Of a stretch of 37,784 nt of DNA, positions 1 to 7,141 are shown piece by piece. Position 1 is the first letter of the stretch; each line of letters opens with the position of its first letter. The stretch is from Porphyromonadaceae bacterium. GTDB taxonomy: Bacteria > Bacteroidota > Bacteroidia > Bacteroidales > UBA12481. The notes beneath the pieces were generated by a model. That model saw nothing but the letters and a program-made list of their open reading frames with translations. It did not search any database and was not told the origin of the DNA. Position numbers and translations under genes: made by a program. The DNA is taken from assembly GCA_007280905.1 (NCBI GenBank), contig QYQM01000088.1, positions 1-37,784 on the forward strand, given 5' to 3'.

Positions 1-319
1 ATTCCTCACTACCCGGTTTAAAGAATCCCGTGGCTAACTTTAGAGAGTTCCTTGCAAGACTGATGTCGCCCTGCTGCTTCGCTGCTTCTGCCAGATAAAC
101 ATAAATGTACCCAATGTAAGTTTCTGAGCCGGGAAAGTCCTTGTATGCATTTAGTACTGAATCGCATAAAACAATAACCTTCAATGCTTTACCTTCTTTG
201 CTTAGTTGATATATTCGTGAGGTTTGTTGGTAAAGATCCATTGTGGAATGCCTTGTTGTTTGTGCATTGACAGAAAGAAATGAAAATAAAAGCAGATTCC
301 AGATTAAGGTTTTCATCAT
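1..319 (-). CDS. Secreted TPR-like protein, N-terminal part only (cut by window edge)
   Basis: Reading the minus strand from about 319 to the edge gives an open frame of about 106 codons with no stop. It begins with a typical signal peptide (MKTLIWNLLLFSF...VNAQ) followed by amphipathic helices of the kind found in TPR proteins (YLAEAAKQQGDISLARNSLK). Possible ATG starts lie at 328, 319 and 316; the last two place the signal peptide closest to the N-terminus. The rest of the protein lies outside the window, so any C-terminal enzymatic domain cannot be seen. It is divergent from the sigma factor gene at 630. From memory of the group, such signal-peptide TPR proteins near sigma/TPR gene pairs can carry a C-terminal CHAT peptidase domain; that is inference only. 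Confidence 0.7.
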   Translation of the reverse strand, partial: MMKTLIWNLLLFSFLSVNAQTTRHSTMDLYQQTSRIYQLSKEGKALKVIVLCDSVLNAYKDFPGSETYIGYIYVYLAEAAKQQGDISLARNSLKLATGFFKPGSEE

Positions 320-426
320 TTCGGACATAATACGAATGTAGTTTAAACCTTTAATTTTTAACGTATGTTAACAAACACTGAAGAACAAAAAAAATCCACA
401 TTCTCTATGCTTTGGGAATTGAGGAA

Positions 427-525
427 ATGCTTCATGTACGATGCGGAGATGGAGATGGCAATCCAGTTATATTACCACCACCCCCTCCACCACCACCTGA
501 TCCTGATCCAAACCATGGTGGGTAA
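427..525 (+). CDS. Possible 32-residue proline-rich peptide
   Basis: A short frame starts at ATG 427, directly after a GAGGAA purine run, and ends at TAA 523-525. It encodes an acidic/glycine stretch (CGDGDGNP), then seven prolines, then DPDPNHGG. This composition looks like a designed flexible tail rather than random DNA. A competing frame (365-541, 58 residues) overlaps it and looks less protein-like. The region is the roughly 300-base divergent gap between the TPR gene and the sigma factor; nothing else was recognised there. It could equally be the decayed end of a longer gene. Confidence 0.3.
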   Translation: MLHVRCGDGDGNPVILPPPPPPPPDPDPNHGG

Positions 526-629
526 GGAAACTCTTGAATGACCCCATCATCAATTCCGAACAAAAAGATTGGATTGGTGGTGGGGTTTATCAGGGATTGG
601 ATACTTTTACTGCACCTTAAAAGAAGAAG

Positions 630-1184
630 ATGTCCGAAACCTTTGATTCAGAAATTTTAAACAAGATCAAACATGGTGATCAACAGGCTATTGATAAGAT
701 TTTTAATTGTTTAAAGGCGATGGCACACAATATTTTGAGACAGTATGACATCAAAAACTATGATTTGGCCAAGGAAATCGCACATGATGTTATCGCTGAA
801 ATTGTGATGAGCAAGAGAATTTTCACCGAACCCTTTAATGTAATGGGTTATCTTCGCCATATAACTAAGAGCCTTATTTGCAGGCACCTACGGAATAGTA
901 TTCCCTTGGCTGGTCGTGAGGTGGACACAGAAAACCTGATAGACATGAATCCCCAGCTTGATGCGGATATTTCTAAGTATGAAATAAATGATGCTTTTGA
1001 CATCTGTTTGGGGTTTATGAGCGAAAATGAAGTGCAATTGATTGAAAAGATAAAGAGTGGAGAATCTGCAGAAAACCTTACCCAGCAACTTGGGTATAAG
1101 AATAAGGAGGTTTTCCAAGTTCGGAAAAGCGTAGTGATAGCAAAATTCCGGGGACTTTTGCGCAAAAACGGTGTTGATATTTAG
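630..1184 (+). CDS. Sigma-70-like (ECF-type) RNA polymerase sigma factor
   Basis: The 184-residue protein has the layout of a small group 4 sigma factor. Residues 1-95 form a region-2-like helical segment that includes DLAKEIAHDVIAEIV, with the usual start (ILNKIKHGDQQAIDKIF). Residues about 135-180 form a region-4-like helix-turn-helix (SAENLTQQLGYKNKEVFQVRKS). The linker is short and divergent, so the match is by architecture rather than by strong motifs. A purine-rich AAAAGAAGAAG lies just before the ATG and supports this start. It is followed after 8 bases by a membrane-anchored TPR protein, which suggests co-transcription and a regulator/anchored-partner pair. The target promoters are unknown. 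Confidence 0.75.
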   Translation: MSETFDSEILNKIKHGDQQAIDKIFNCLKAMAHNILRQYDIKNYDLAKEIAHDVIAEIVMSKRIFTEPFNVMGYLRHITKSLICRHLRNSIPLAGREVDTENLIDMNPQLDADISKYEINDAFDICLGFMSENEVQLIEKIKSGESAENLTQQLGYKNKEVFQVRKSVVIAKFRGLLRKNGVDI

Positions 1185-1192
1185 AAATACTA

Positions 1193-1858
1193 ATGTTTAT
1201 GACTAAGCAAAGACTGACTGATGATGAATTCATGGAATTATACAGGGAGTTACGTGAATGGAAGGAGCGTGATGCCGCACGCACTATTAAATATCAGAGG
1301 CTGATCCGCATATCCAATAGAAAAAGAAAGATTCGACATGCGGTTATTTTAATGACCGGAGTTGCAGCAGTTGCCCTGATATTATTCAAGATTCCGTGGA
1401 CAGGTGTAAAGTCACCGAAAAACCCGGATTCCTTATATTCCCAATTCTATGAGCCTTATCGTTTCGCCACTGACTATAGAGATGGCAGTGAAAACACCAA
1501 AGACTTGTTCCAGAGTGCTGTTATTGCATACCGAAACCTTAATTTTGGAGAGGCCGAAATACTCTCTGATTCCCTAACAGGAAAAGATAGCGCTAACCCA
1601 GATTATATGTTTCTAAGCGGCCTGGTCAAGCAAGCTTCTGGTAAATACGATATTGCCATTACCCAGTACTTGAAATTAATACCGATGGGGGGTTCCTATT
1701 CTCAACATGCACGATGGTATCTGGCACTGATTTACCTTAAGCTGGGTAAACTTATGGAATGCAACGAACAATTGGATAGCCTTAAACTTCAAAGTGGTAC
1801 ATTTTATCGAGAAAAATCGGATCGTCTTAAAAAGCTAATTAAGTTGAAGGAATCTTAA
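1193..1858 (+). CDS. One-TM membrane protein with C-terminal TPR-like repeats
   Basis: The 221-residue protein has a basic cytoplasmic-looking N-terminus (residues 1-48, rich in K/R and E), one hydrophobic segment at about 49-67 (AVILMTGVAAVALILF), and a C-terminal part (about 105-215) with helical pairs typical of tetratricopeptide repeats (AVIAYRNLNFGEAEILSDSL; YMFLSGLVKQASGKYDIAI; ARWYLALIYLKLGKLMECNEQL). The topology puts the TPR part outside the cytoplasm and the short N-terminus inside, where it could contact the sigma factor encoded just upstream. ATG 1193 or ATG 1199 may be the start. The position resembles an anti-sigma gene, but no known anti-sigma domain is visible, so that role is inference. 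Confidence 0.7.
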   Translation: MFMTKQRLTDDEFMELYRELREWKERDAARTIKYQRLIRISNRKRKIRHAVILMTGVAAVALILFKIPWTGVKSPKNPDSLYSQFYEPYRFATDYRDGSENTKDLFQSAVIAYRNLNFGEAEILSDSLTGKDSANPDYMFLSGLVKQASGKYDIAITQYLKLIPMGGSYSQHARWYLALIYLKLGKLMECNEQLDSLKLQSGTFYREKSDRLKKLIKLKES

Positions 1859-1889
1859 GGGTTGAAGGTGACCAACCAATGACCACTTT

Positions 1890-2108
1890 TCATTTGTTTT
1901 CTAGGAATTCTACCAGCTTCATGTAGGAGTCTTCTTCCTTCCCTCCCCCAATCAGCCTTTCCCGCTCCGAACTCTCACCAAAAGAATGCGCCACCCTCAG
2001 CATTTCCTGTTCATCCACATTCCTTAGCAGCCGGCGCCGACGAAGCGACCGGCTCATGAGCTCGCTGGGATTGAACTTCAGTATCCTGGTAACGAAATTC
2101 AGCTTCAT
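1890..2108 (-). CDS. Small orphan protein, basic N-terminal half
   Basis: A 72-residue frame, ATG at 2108. The N-terminal half is very basic (SRSLRRRRLLRN) and the C-terminal half is acidic and probably helical (EEDSYMKLVEFLENK). No family was recognised. It converges with the TPR gene ending at 1858 and is the last of a run of minus-strand small genes. Coding is supported by a clean frame and plausible composition only. It could be a short DNA- or RNA-binding accessory protein of a cryptic element. Confidence 0.45.
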   Translation of the reverse strand: MKLNFVTRILKFNPSELMSRSLRRRRLLRNVDEQEMLRVAHSFGESSERERLIGGGKEEDSYMKLVEFLENK

Positions 2109-2154
2109 GTTAAGTAATCATTGAGTTAACCAATCAAATCGGGTGATCTGCGTG

Positions 2155-2246
2155 AGCCGGCAGGCGGTTATCCTTTTTGCTCCCGGCAAAAAGATAGTAG
2201 CCGGACAGCGGCCCGCCGGGACACGCCCGAATAAAAGCCGCTACTA
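2155..2246. repeat. GC-rich intergenic segment with nested hairpins
   Basis: Within AT-rich surroundings this stretch is strongly GC-rich. CTTTTTGC (2173-2180) and GCAAAAAG (2186-2193) form a perfect 8-bp stem with a 5-base loop. TAGTAGC (2195-2201) and GCTACTA (2240-2246) form an outer pair around a GC-rich core (cagcggcccgccgggacacgccc). It lies between two small minus-strand genes. It could be a structured RNA, a recombination site or a small mobile hairpin element; nothing further can be said from the sequence. Confidence 0.45.
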
Positions 2247-2435
2247 TTCTTTAAAATGGATGGTCTCAGGTAGTGCCTCAAGAATATCGCCCTCGATGGT
2301 TTCAACTATGCCGGTTAATTCATCAAAGATCACCACCCACTGATGAAAATACATCTCCACCGGAACCACTAGTATCCTGAAATCAGGCGCCGTTTGTCTT
2401 TCAACGTCAACTATTACCTTTCGTAAACCTTTCAT
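2244..2435 (-). CDS. Small orphan protein, 63 residues
   Basis: ATG at 2435 follows an AT-rich leader and lies 18 bases after the stop of the preceding small gene, so the two look like an operon. The protein is mostly beta-like (KVIVDVERQTAPDFRILVVP; QWVVIFDELTGIVETIEGD) and acidic towards its C-terminus. No family was recognised. Its last bases touch the GC-rich hairpin segment. Confidence 0.45.
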   Translation of the reverse strand: MKGLRKVIVDVERQTAPDFRILVVPVEMYFHQWVVIFDELTGIVETIEGDILEALPETIHFKE

Positions 2436-2453
2436 ATCTAATGTATTGTGTTA

Positions 2454-2711
2454 TTATTCAGCAACATTGGCTTCAATGTTCAGATCGTACCAGGTAACCT
2501 TCCTCGGAGCCTTCAATTCCATAATCGGATCAGGCTCACTGATAATAAGCGTGTTATAGTCATTTGAAAAACTGACATCCAGCAACCATTCTCCATCAAT
2601 CAGAGACTTCACGGCATCCTTAAACTTTTCAGGCTCCCGTAGACCGGCTAAAGGATATTTTCCCGGCAGGCGTTGTTTGAGATCCACATATACGGTATCG
2701 ATGTAATCCAT
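2454..2711 (-). CDS. Small orphan protein, 85 residues
   Basis: ATG at 2711 (MDYIDTVYVDLKQ), ending in an acidic tail (NIEANVAE). It has a mixed alpha/beta composition and no membrane segment or signal peptide. It stands directly downstream, in transcription order, of the TGGAACA repeat array and upstream of the 63-residue gene. No family was recognised. The location next to an iteron-like array suggests it belongs to a small cryptic element, but no replication or mobilisation motif is visible in it. Confidence 0.5.
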   Translation of the reverse strand: MDYIDTVYVDLKQRLPGKYPLAGLREPEKFKDAVKSLIDGEWLLDVSFSNDYNTLIISEPDPIMELKAPRKVTWYDLNIEANVAE

Positions 2712-2762
2712 GTCTGAAGCATTAATATTGATTGGGTGTTTTCCAAATGACCCTACGTATCC

Positions 2763-2969
2763 TGGAACAAGCGGAACAGATTTCTAACTATCTTATATAT
2801 ATTGTTTTAACTAAAATTTTCTGTTCTATAAGGGCCCGATTCTGTTCCAACCTGTTCCAAATCTTTCGCAACCTCTCCGACCTTGTTCCAACTTGTTCCA
2901 TCTGGTTCCAAAATGAATAAAGATTAAGGCGTTGATTGACTGACTGTTCCATTTGTTCCATTTGTTCCA
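2763..2969. repeat. Phased array of TGTTCCA / TGGAACA heptamers
   Basis: TGTTCCA occurs at 2843, 2853, 2884, 2894, 2945, 2954 and 2963, with the one-mismatch copy GGTTCCA at 2904. The inverse TGGAACA starts at 2763, and the one-mismatch copy CGGAACA at 2772. The distances (9, 10, 31, 10, 10, 41, 9, 9) are close to multiples of one DNA helical turn, so the copies lie on one face of the helix. The spacings are not multiples of three throughout, so the array is not explained by a repetitive peptide. It fits a cooperative protein-binding array such as replication iterons or an operator. Confidence 0.7.
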
Positions 2970-2984
2970 AGAGTAAAAAAGATT

Positions 2985-3311
2985 TCAAAACTTATCGCCC
3001 AAAGTTTGTTGCTCATATTCCTGGGGTGGTACCAGCTTTGAAGGCCGGCCAGGCTTTACGTCAGTTTCCGTGGTTACCTGCTCGATATCCAGCTCATTCT
3101 TATCCACAATGATTGTCGAGGTGCTAAGGTCAATGCCCAGGTCCTTGTACTCAAACACGAATGCCCATTCCGGTTTTGTGCTCCAGATTCCTTCCACTGA
3201 AGCTGTACGGTCCAGGAACCGGAACCTTTGACGCTTCTTACCGAGGAACCGACTATCGTTCCGGAGGTAATGCTCTATGGAGTCAATCGGCTGGATCTTC
3301 TCACTGGCCAT
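2985..3311 (-). CDS. Orphan protein, about 108 residues
   Basis: The frame is open from 3383 (132 residues). ATG 3311 (MASEKIQPIDSIEHYLRND) looks like the better start because the upstream extension is a hydrophobic-basic stretch without the character of the rest. The C-terminus contains DVKPGRPSKLVPPQEYEQQ, a GRPSK motif reminiscent of AT-hook-like DNA-contacting peptides, though one motif is not proof. The central part is beta-rich (WAFVFEYKDLGIDLSTSTIIVDK). It lies directly upstream of the TGGAACA array on the same strand. No family was recognised. Confidence 0.5.
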   Translation of the reverse strand: MASEKIQPIDSIEHYLRNDSRFLGKKRQRFRFLDRTASVEGIWSTKPEWAFVFEYKDLGIDLSTSTIIVDKNELDIEQVTTETDVKPGRPSKLVPPQEYEQQTLGDKF

Positions 3312-3387
3312 TTTCCCGTGCTTTCGATACAGCTGGAATATTCTTATAACGAGGTTATAAAACCTTACCACCAAACGGAACATTTTG

Positions 3388-3465
3388 CTACCACCCTTTT
3401 GAGTTGTTGATCTGCTGCGGGGTACAGAGGGTTAATGTCTTGAGGATTCCGGTGGAAGTTTTCAT
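3388..3465 (-). CDS. Possible 25-residue leader peptide
   Basis: ATG 3465 opens a 25-codon frame (MKTSTGILKTLTLCTPQQIN...) ending at TAG 3390-3388, four bases before the ATG at 3383 of the longest form of the next gene. The near-contact between stop and start would allow translational coupling. It may also be the N-terminal piece of the next gene separated by a frameshift. Evidence is composition and spacing only. Confidence 0.25.
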   Translation of the reverse strand: MKTSTGILKTLTLCTPQQINNSKGW

Positions 3466-3578
3466 GTTCGATTTTCGATTTAAAACAAGCGGTTAAACCG
3501 ACAATCATCAATGGAGGCAATATAAATGATAACATTGATAAAATAACAGGACAAACCCGGTTTAAAACTGAATATATT

Positions 3579-4610
3579 TATATGATTGTTCGCTAAGATT
3601 AACCTAAAATGTCCAACAATATGATATACATGCAATTAACAGTCTTCCAAATAGTTTCTCCCCAAAGTACCGTCGATTGAGCCGGTAGGTAAATTCATCC
3701 AGGTAGTTTTGTAAATAGGTGTCATCAACATGGTGAAAGTTATTCAAAAGGTTTCTCTTAGCGTTACTGATTGCAATGTGAACCCAGGGCAGTTCCGTAC
3801 CTGCTTGGTCAGAGGGAACTATTTTGGCAACGTGCTTCTTAACCACCTCATTGAGCTTATTATAGCTCGAATAGCTATCGGTTTTAACTTTGGTTTCAGG
3901 GCTCAAACTATCCTTAACAATTCTGTTGATGGTTTTGTAAGTAAGATCAGGCATGACCCTCATTTTAAAATATTTACAACGAGAGGACAGGCGATGGTTT
4001 TTAGGATCCTTGACTTTCTCGGTCTCCGCCATCACCAGCACCGGAGATTGTTTTTCGCTGCCACGTCCCCGTTTCAATTTTTTCTTTTTACCGCCTTTCG
4101 TAGTAGAATCAACCGTTTTAAAGAATCCTTCATCCATCTCCGTAAATCCGGAAAGTTCATAGCGCTCATCACGGGCTCCCATCGCCACTCTGATCTTTTG
4201 CATCATATACCAAACCGCCTCATAGCGCTTACGACCAAGCTGCCGTTGCATTTCCTTCGCAGAAATGCCTTTCTTGGTAGAGGTCATCAGATGCATAGCT
4301 GTGAACCAATCACTGAAGGAAAGATTAGAAGATTCCATTACTGTTCCACTTCGCAAGGTGGTGCGGGTTCTGCACTCTTTACACTGAAATTGTTCAATCG
4401 TTTTCATCCAACAATGAGAAGTTCCTTTGCAATTTCTACAGATAATGCCCTCTTTTTGACGTTGTTCCCGAAAATAATCTCTGCAAGATTGCTCGTCGGG
4501 ATACCGTTTGAAAAAATCTATAAGCTTCATATTCGTAATTTTGAATCGAAGCTACTGCGGCTGAACGTAACCTATTTACGTTTTGGTACATGATTAATGA
4601 CAATCATATA
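3579..4610 (-). mobile_element. IS1595-family (ISXO2-like) insertion sequence
   Basis: The transposase gene is framed by short inverted ends: TATATGATTGT at 3579-3589 and its complement ACAATCATATA at 4600-4610. The outer flanks are AT-rich and resemble each other (TATATTTA left, TAATTTTA right), but I could not identify an exact target duplication. The total length of about 1.03 kb fits a single-gene member of the family. Its right end lies only 43 bases before the start of the GH127 gene. Confidence 0.75.
3604..4530 (-). CDS. IS1595-family transposase (ISXO2-like DDE domain)
   Basis: The 308-residue protein begins with a zinc ribbon (C31-x2-C34 ... C50-x2-C53), as in the IS1595 family. A central segment follows with the first acidic residue in SGFTEMDEGFF, a basic insert (GGKKKKLKRGRG), the second acidic residue in VKTDSYSSY, and the family-typical VHIAISNAKRNLLNN block, which contains Asn at the third catalytic position. 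The C-terminal YLDEFTYRLNRRY is also characteristic. The length is normal and the frame is intact, so the element may still be active. It catalyses cut-and-paste or copying movement of its own IS. Confidence 0.92.
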   Translation of the reverse strand: MKLIDFFKRYPDEQSCRDYFREQRQKEGIICRNCKGTSHCWMKTIEQFQCKECRTRTTLRSGTVMESSNLSFSDWFTAMHLMTSTKKGISAKEMQRQLGRKRYEAVWYMMQKIRVAMGARDERYELSGFTEMDEGFFKTVDSTTKGGKKKKLKRGRGSEKQSPVLVMAETEKVKDPKNHRLSSRCKYFKMRVMPDLTYKTINRIVKDSLSPETKVKTDSYSSYNKLNEVVKKHVAKIVPSDQAGTELPWVHIAISNAKRNLLNNFHHVDDTYLQNYLDEFTYRLNRRYFGEKLFGRLLIACISYCWTF

Positions 4611-4653
4611 ATTTTACCTGTATTTTATATAATTTATTAAAAATTAAAATGTT

Positions 4654-7011
4654 ATGGGAAAATCGTTTAAGATAATATTACTTTTTACAACACTGATACT
4701 GGCCGTTTCAGGGTGTTCTTCAACAGATAAAAACTATATCAGAACCTCAGGACCGGAGGTTGTATTGTTCAGTGTTTTGCCATTCGCACTTACTGATATT
4801 AAGCTTCTTGACGGACCATTCCTTCATGCCACAGAACTTAATGTTAAAGCTCTTCTTAATTATGAGCCAGACCGTCTTCTTTCCAAGTTTTATTCTGAAG
4901 CCGGCCTGAAACCGAAAGCCGATCATTATATGGGTTGGGAGGACGAAACAGTTGCAGGTCATAGCCTTGGTCATTACCTGAGCGCTTGTGCAATGATATA
5001 TCAAACAACAGGAGATAATCGTTTTCTTGAAAGAGTAAACTATATAGTTGACGAACTTAAATTCCTTCAGGATGCCGATGGTGACGGGTATATCGGGGCT
5101 TTTCCAAAAGGGAAAAAGATCCTGGAAGAGGAGGTCGCAAAAGGAGATATCCGTTCAAAAGGATTTGATCTCAACGGAATCTGGGTTCCGTTTTACACAC
5201 AGCATAAAATGATGGCAGGATTAAGGGATGCTTATCGCTTATGCGGAAATACTACAGCTCTTGATGTTGAAAAACGTTTCGCCGATTGGCTCGACGGTAT
5301 TGTTTCTCCCCTAAACGATGAAGAAGTTCAGAAAATGCTACTTTGCGAACATGGCGGAATAAGCGAAACTCTCGCCGATTTATATGCAGATACTAAAGAT
5401 GAAAAATATCTCCGAATTTCAAAAATATTTTATCACAAAGCTATTCTCGACTCCTTGAAAGAAGGTCTAGATATTCTTCCGGGAAAACACTGCAACACCA
5501 ATATTCCAAAACTTATTGCATTATCCAGGATTTATGAACTTACAGGAGATACATCTGACCGGAAGGCAGTTGTATTTTTCTGGCAGACAGTTGTTAATCA
5601 TCATTCATACGTTACAGGCGGCAACGGGAATAACGAATATTTTGGTCCGGCAGATTTACTCAGGGACCGGCTTGGTGAAGGCACCACAGAATCGTGCAAT
5701 GTTTATAATATTCTTAAGCTAACTGAGCATCTTTTTGAATGGGAAGCTTCAGCACATGTCGCAGATTTTTATGAAAGAGCTCTATTTAATCACATCCTTT
5801 CCACTCAGAACCCTGAAACCGGAAATGTCACATACAATCTTTCACTTGAAATGGGCGGATTTAAAAGTTTTCAGAATCCTTTCTGGTTTACATGTTGTAT
5901 CGGTACCGGAATGGAGAACCACTCGAAATACGGGAAAAATATTTTCTACCATAATGATAATGAATTATATGCATTTCAATATATAGCATCTGAACTTACA
6001 TGGAAGGAAAAAGGGGTCGTTCTTACACAAAAAACATCCTATCCTGAAGAACAGGGTTCTCTCTTTGAATTCAGGTGTGAAAAACCTGTAAAATTTACAA
6101 TTCAGATTCGATATCCTATATGGGCACAGAAAGGGATTGAGATTAAAGTGAACGGAAACCGGAAACGGGTAACTCAACAACCCGGCAGCTTCGTTGCAAT
6201 TGAAAGGACATGGAAGTCTGGTGACAAAGTAGAGGTAAAAATTCCTTTCTCATTAAGACTGGAAGCAATGCCAGACGACAGCAACAGGGTAGCAGTTATG
6301 TACGGCCCGCTTGTAATGGCGGGAGATCTTGGTCCTGTAGATGATTCTTCATCAAGGGTTGCAATGTATGTCCCTGTTATGATGACAAAAAACAGGGATC
6401 CTTCAACATGGATGAAGCCTGTTGAAGGGAAACCGAATACTTTTAAAACAGTAAACACAGGCAACCCACGCGATGTGGAGATGAAACCGTTTTATGCAAC
6501 CTACAACAGGAGATATTCAATCTACTGGGATCTTTTCAATGAGGAGGGATGGAAAGCCAAACAAGAAGAATATTATGCAGAACAGGAAAGGATTAAAAAA
6601 CTAAAAGAGGCAGAAATTGATTTTGTCCAACCAGGTGAAATGCAATCCGAGCGTAATCATAATTTCAAAGGCGAAAAAACTTCCTCGGGAGCTTTTAGTC
6701 AAAGGGCTAACCGCATGTCTAAAGGAGGTTGGTTTTCATTTGAGCTTAAAGTTAATCCAGATGGAGCCAGTGCACTTGTAATTGATTATTGGGGAGGTCT
6801 TTCCGGCTCCAGAACATTTGACATACTTGTTAACAACAAAGTAATTGCAACAGAAAATATCTCTAACAAAAAAGACGGTCAGTTTATCAGTATTCAGTAT
6901 GATATTCCGGATGAGATTTCCAGAGGAAGGTTCAAAGTCATTGTCAAATTCCAGGCTCACCCTGACAATATAGCTGGACCTGTTTTCGGAATAAGGACTA
7001 TAAGAAAATAA
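4654..7011 (+). CDS. GH127 (DUF1680) lipoprotein, probable beta-L-arabinofuranosidase
   Basis: The 785-residue protein has a lipoprotein signal with the acceptor cysteine at about residue 21 (LILAVSGCSS). Residues about 40-600 are the GH127 (alpha/alpha)6 barrel and beta domains. The residues that bind zinc and act in catalysis in the characterised enzyme HypBA1 appear conserved: Glu328 (NNEYFGP), Glu346 and Cys348 (GTTESCNVYN), and the Cys414-Cys415 pair (WFTCCIGTG). The C-terminal part (about 640-785) is a beta-rich appended domain. It should release L-arabinofuranose from plant-type glycans at the cell surface or in the periplasm; the exact substrate is not certain because the family is broad. 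The IS ends 43 bases upstream and an intron remnant begins 16 bases downstream, so the gene stands alone between mobile DNA. Confidence 0.92.
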   Translation: MGKSFKIILLFTTLILAVSGCSSTDKNYIRTSGPEVVLFSVLPFALTDIKLLDGPFLHATELNVKALLNYEPDRLLSKFYSEAGLKPKADHYMGWEDETVAGHSLGHYLSACAMIYQTTGDNRFLERVNYIVDELKFLQDADGDGYIGAFPKGKKILEEEVAKGDIRSKGFDLNGIWVPFYTQHKMMAGLRDAYRLCGNTTALDVEKRFADWLDGIVSPLNDEEVQKMLLCEHGGISETLADLYADTKDEKYLRISKIFYHKAILDSLKEGLDILPGKHCNTNIPKLIALSRIYELTGDTSDRKAVVFFWQTVVNHHSYVTGGNGNNEYFGPADLLRDRLGEGTTESCNVYNILKLTEHLFEWEASAHVADFYERALFNHILSTQNPETGNVTYNLSLEMGGFKSFQNPFWFTCCIGTGMENHSKYGKNIFYHNDNELYAFQYIASELTWKEKGVVLTQKTSYPEEQGSLFEFRCEKPVKFTIQIRYPIWAQKGIEIKVNGNRKRVTQQPGSFVAIERTWKSGDKVEVKIPFSLRLEAMPDDSNRVAVMYGPLVMAGDLGPVDDSSSRVAMYVPVMMTKNRDPSTWMKPVEGKPNTFKTVNTGNPRDVEMKPFYATYNRRYSIYWDLFNEEGWKAKQEEYYAEQERIKKLKEAEIDFVQPGEMQSERNHNFKGEKTSSGAFSQRANRMSKGGWFSFELKVNPDGASALVIDYWGGLSGSRTFDILVNNKVIATENISNKKDGQFISIQYDIPDEISRGRFKVIVKFQAHPDNIAGPVFGIRTIRK

Positions 7012-7072
7012 TTTTAGAATTTTACGGTAGAGTAGAGCGGGAAGGGCAAAAGCCCTTCCCTGCCCCCTCATC

Positions 7073-7106
7073 AATCCGTACGTGCGGTTTTCCCGCATAC
7101 GGCTTT
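7073..7106 (-). ncRNA. Group II intron domain V, degenerate
   Basis: Exactly 34 bases fold as a domain V hairpin: lower arm AAGCCGTA / TACGGATT, upper stem GCGG/CCGC with a GAAAA-type loop. The catalytic AGC is present, but its G would face A instead of the usual U, and the closing bases differ from the standard GAGCCG/CGGTTC. That fits a decayed, inactive intron. Confidence 0.75.
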
Positions 7107-7141
7107 CCTACAAACTTCGTCATTGGCATTCACAATTGAGT

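Noticed and set aside
481-508. Possible CRISPR-like or microsatellite repeat (CCACCACC run)
   Set aside because: It is a short CCA/CCC run best explained as a polyproline codon stretch; there are no spacers and no cas genes.
848-1165. Minus-strand frame of 105 codons
   Set aside because: It is antisense to the sigma factor gene, and its composition is not protein-like.
2788-2988. Minus-strand frame of 66 codons with EQMEQMEQ repeats
   Set aside because: It is the TGGAACA repeat array read as protein; the heptamer spacing breaks codon phase, so the peptide repeat is a by-product.
3730-4593. Long plus-strand frame (287 codons)
   Set aside because: It is antisense to the clear IS1595 transposase and has no protein-like domains.
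3571-4618. Exact 8-bp target duplication of the IS1595 element
   Set aside because: The flanks TATATTTA and TAATTTTA agree at only six of eight positions; in AT-rich DNA this is not convincing.
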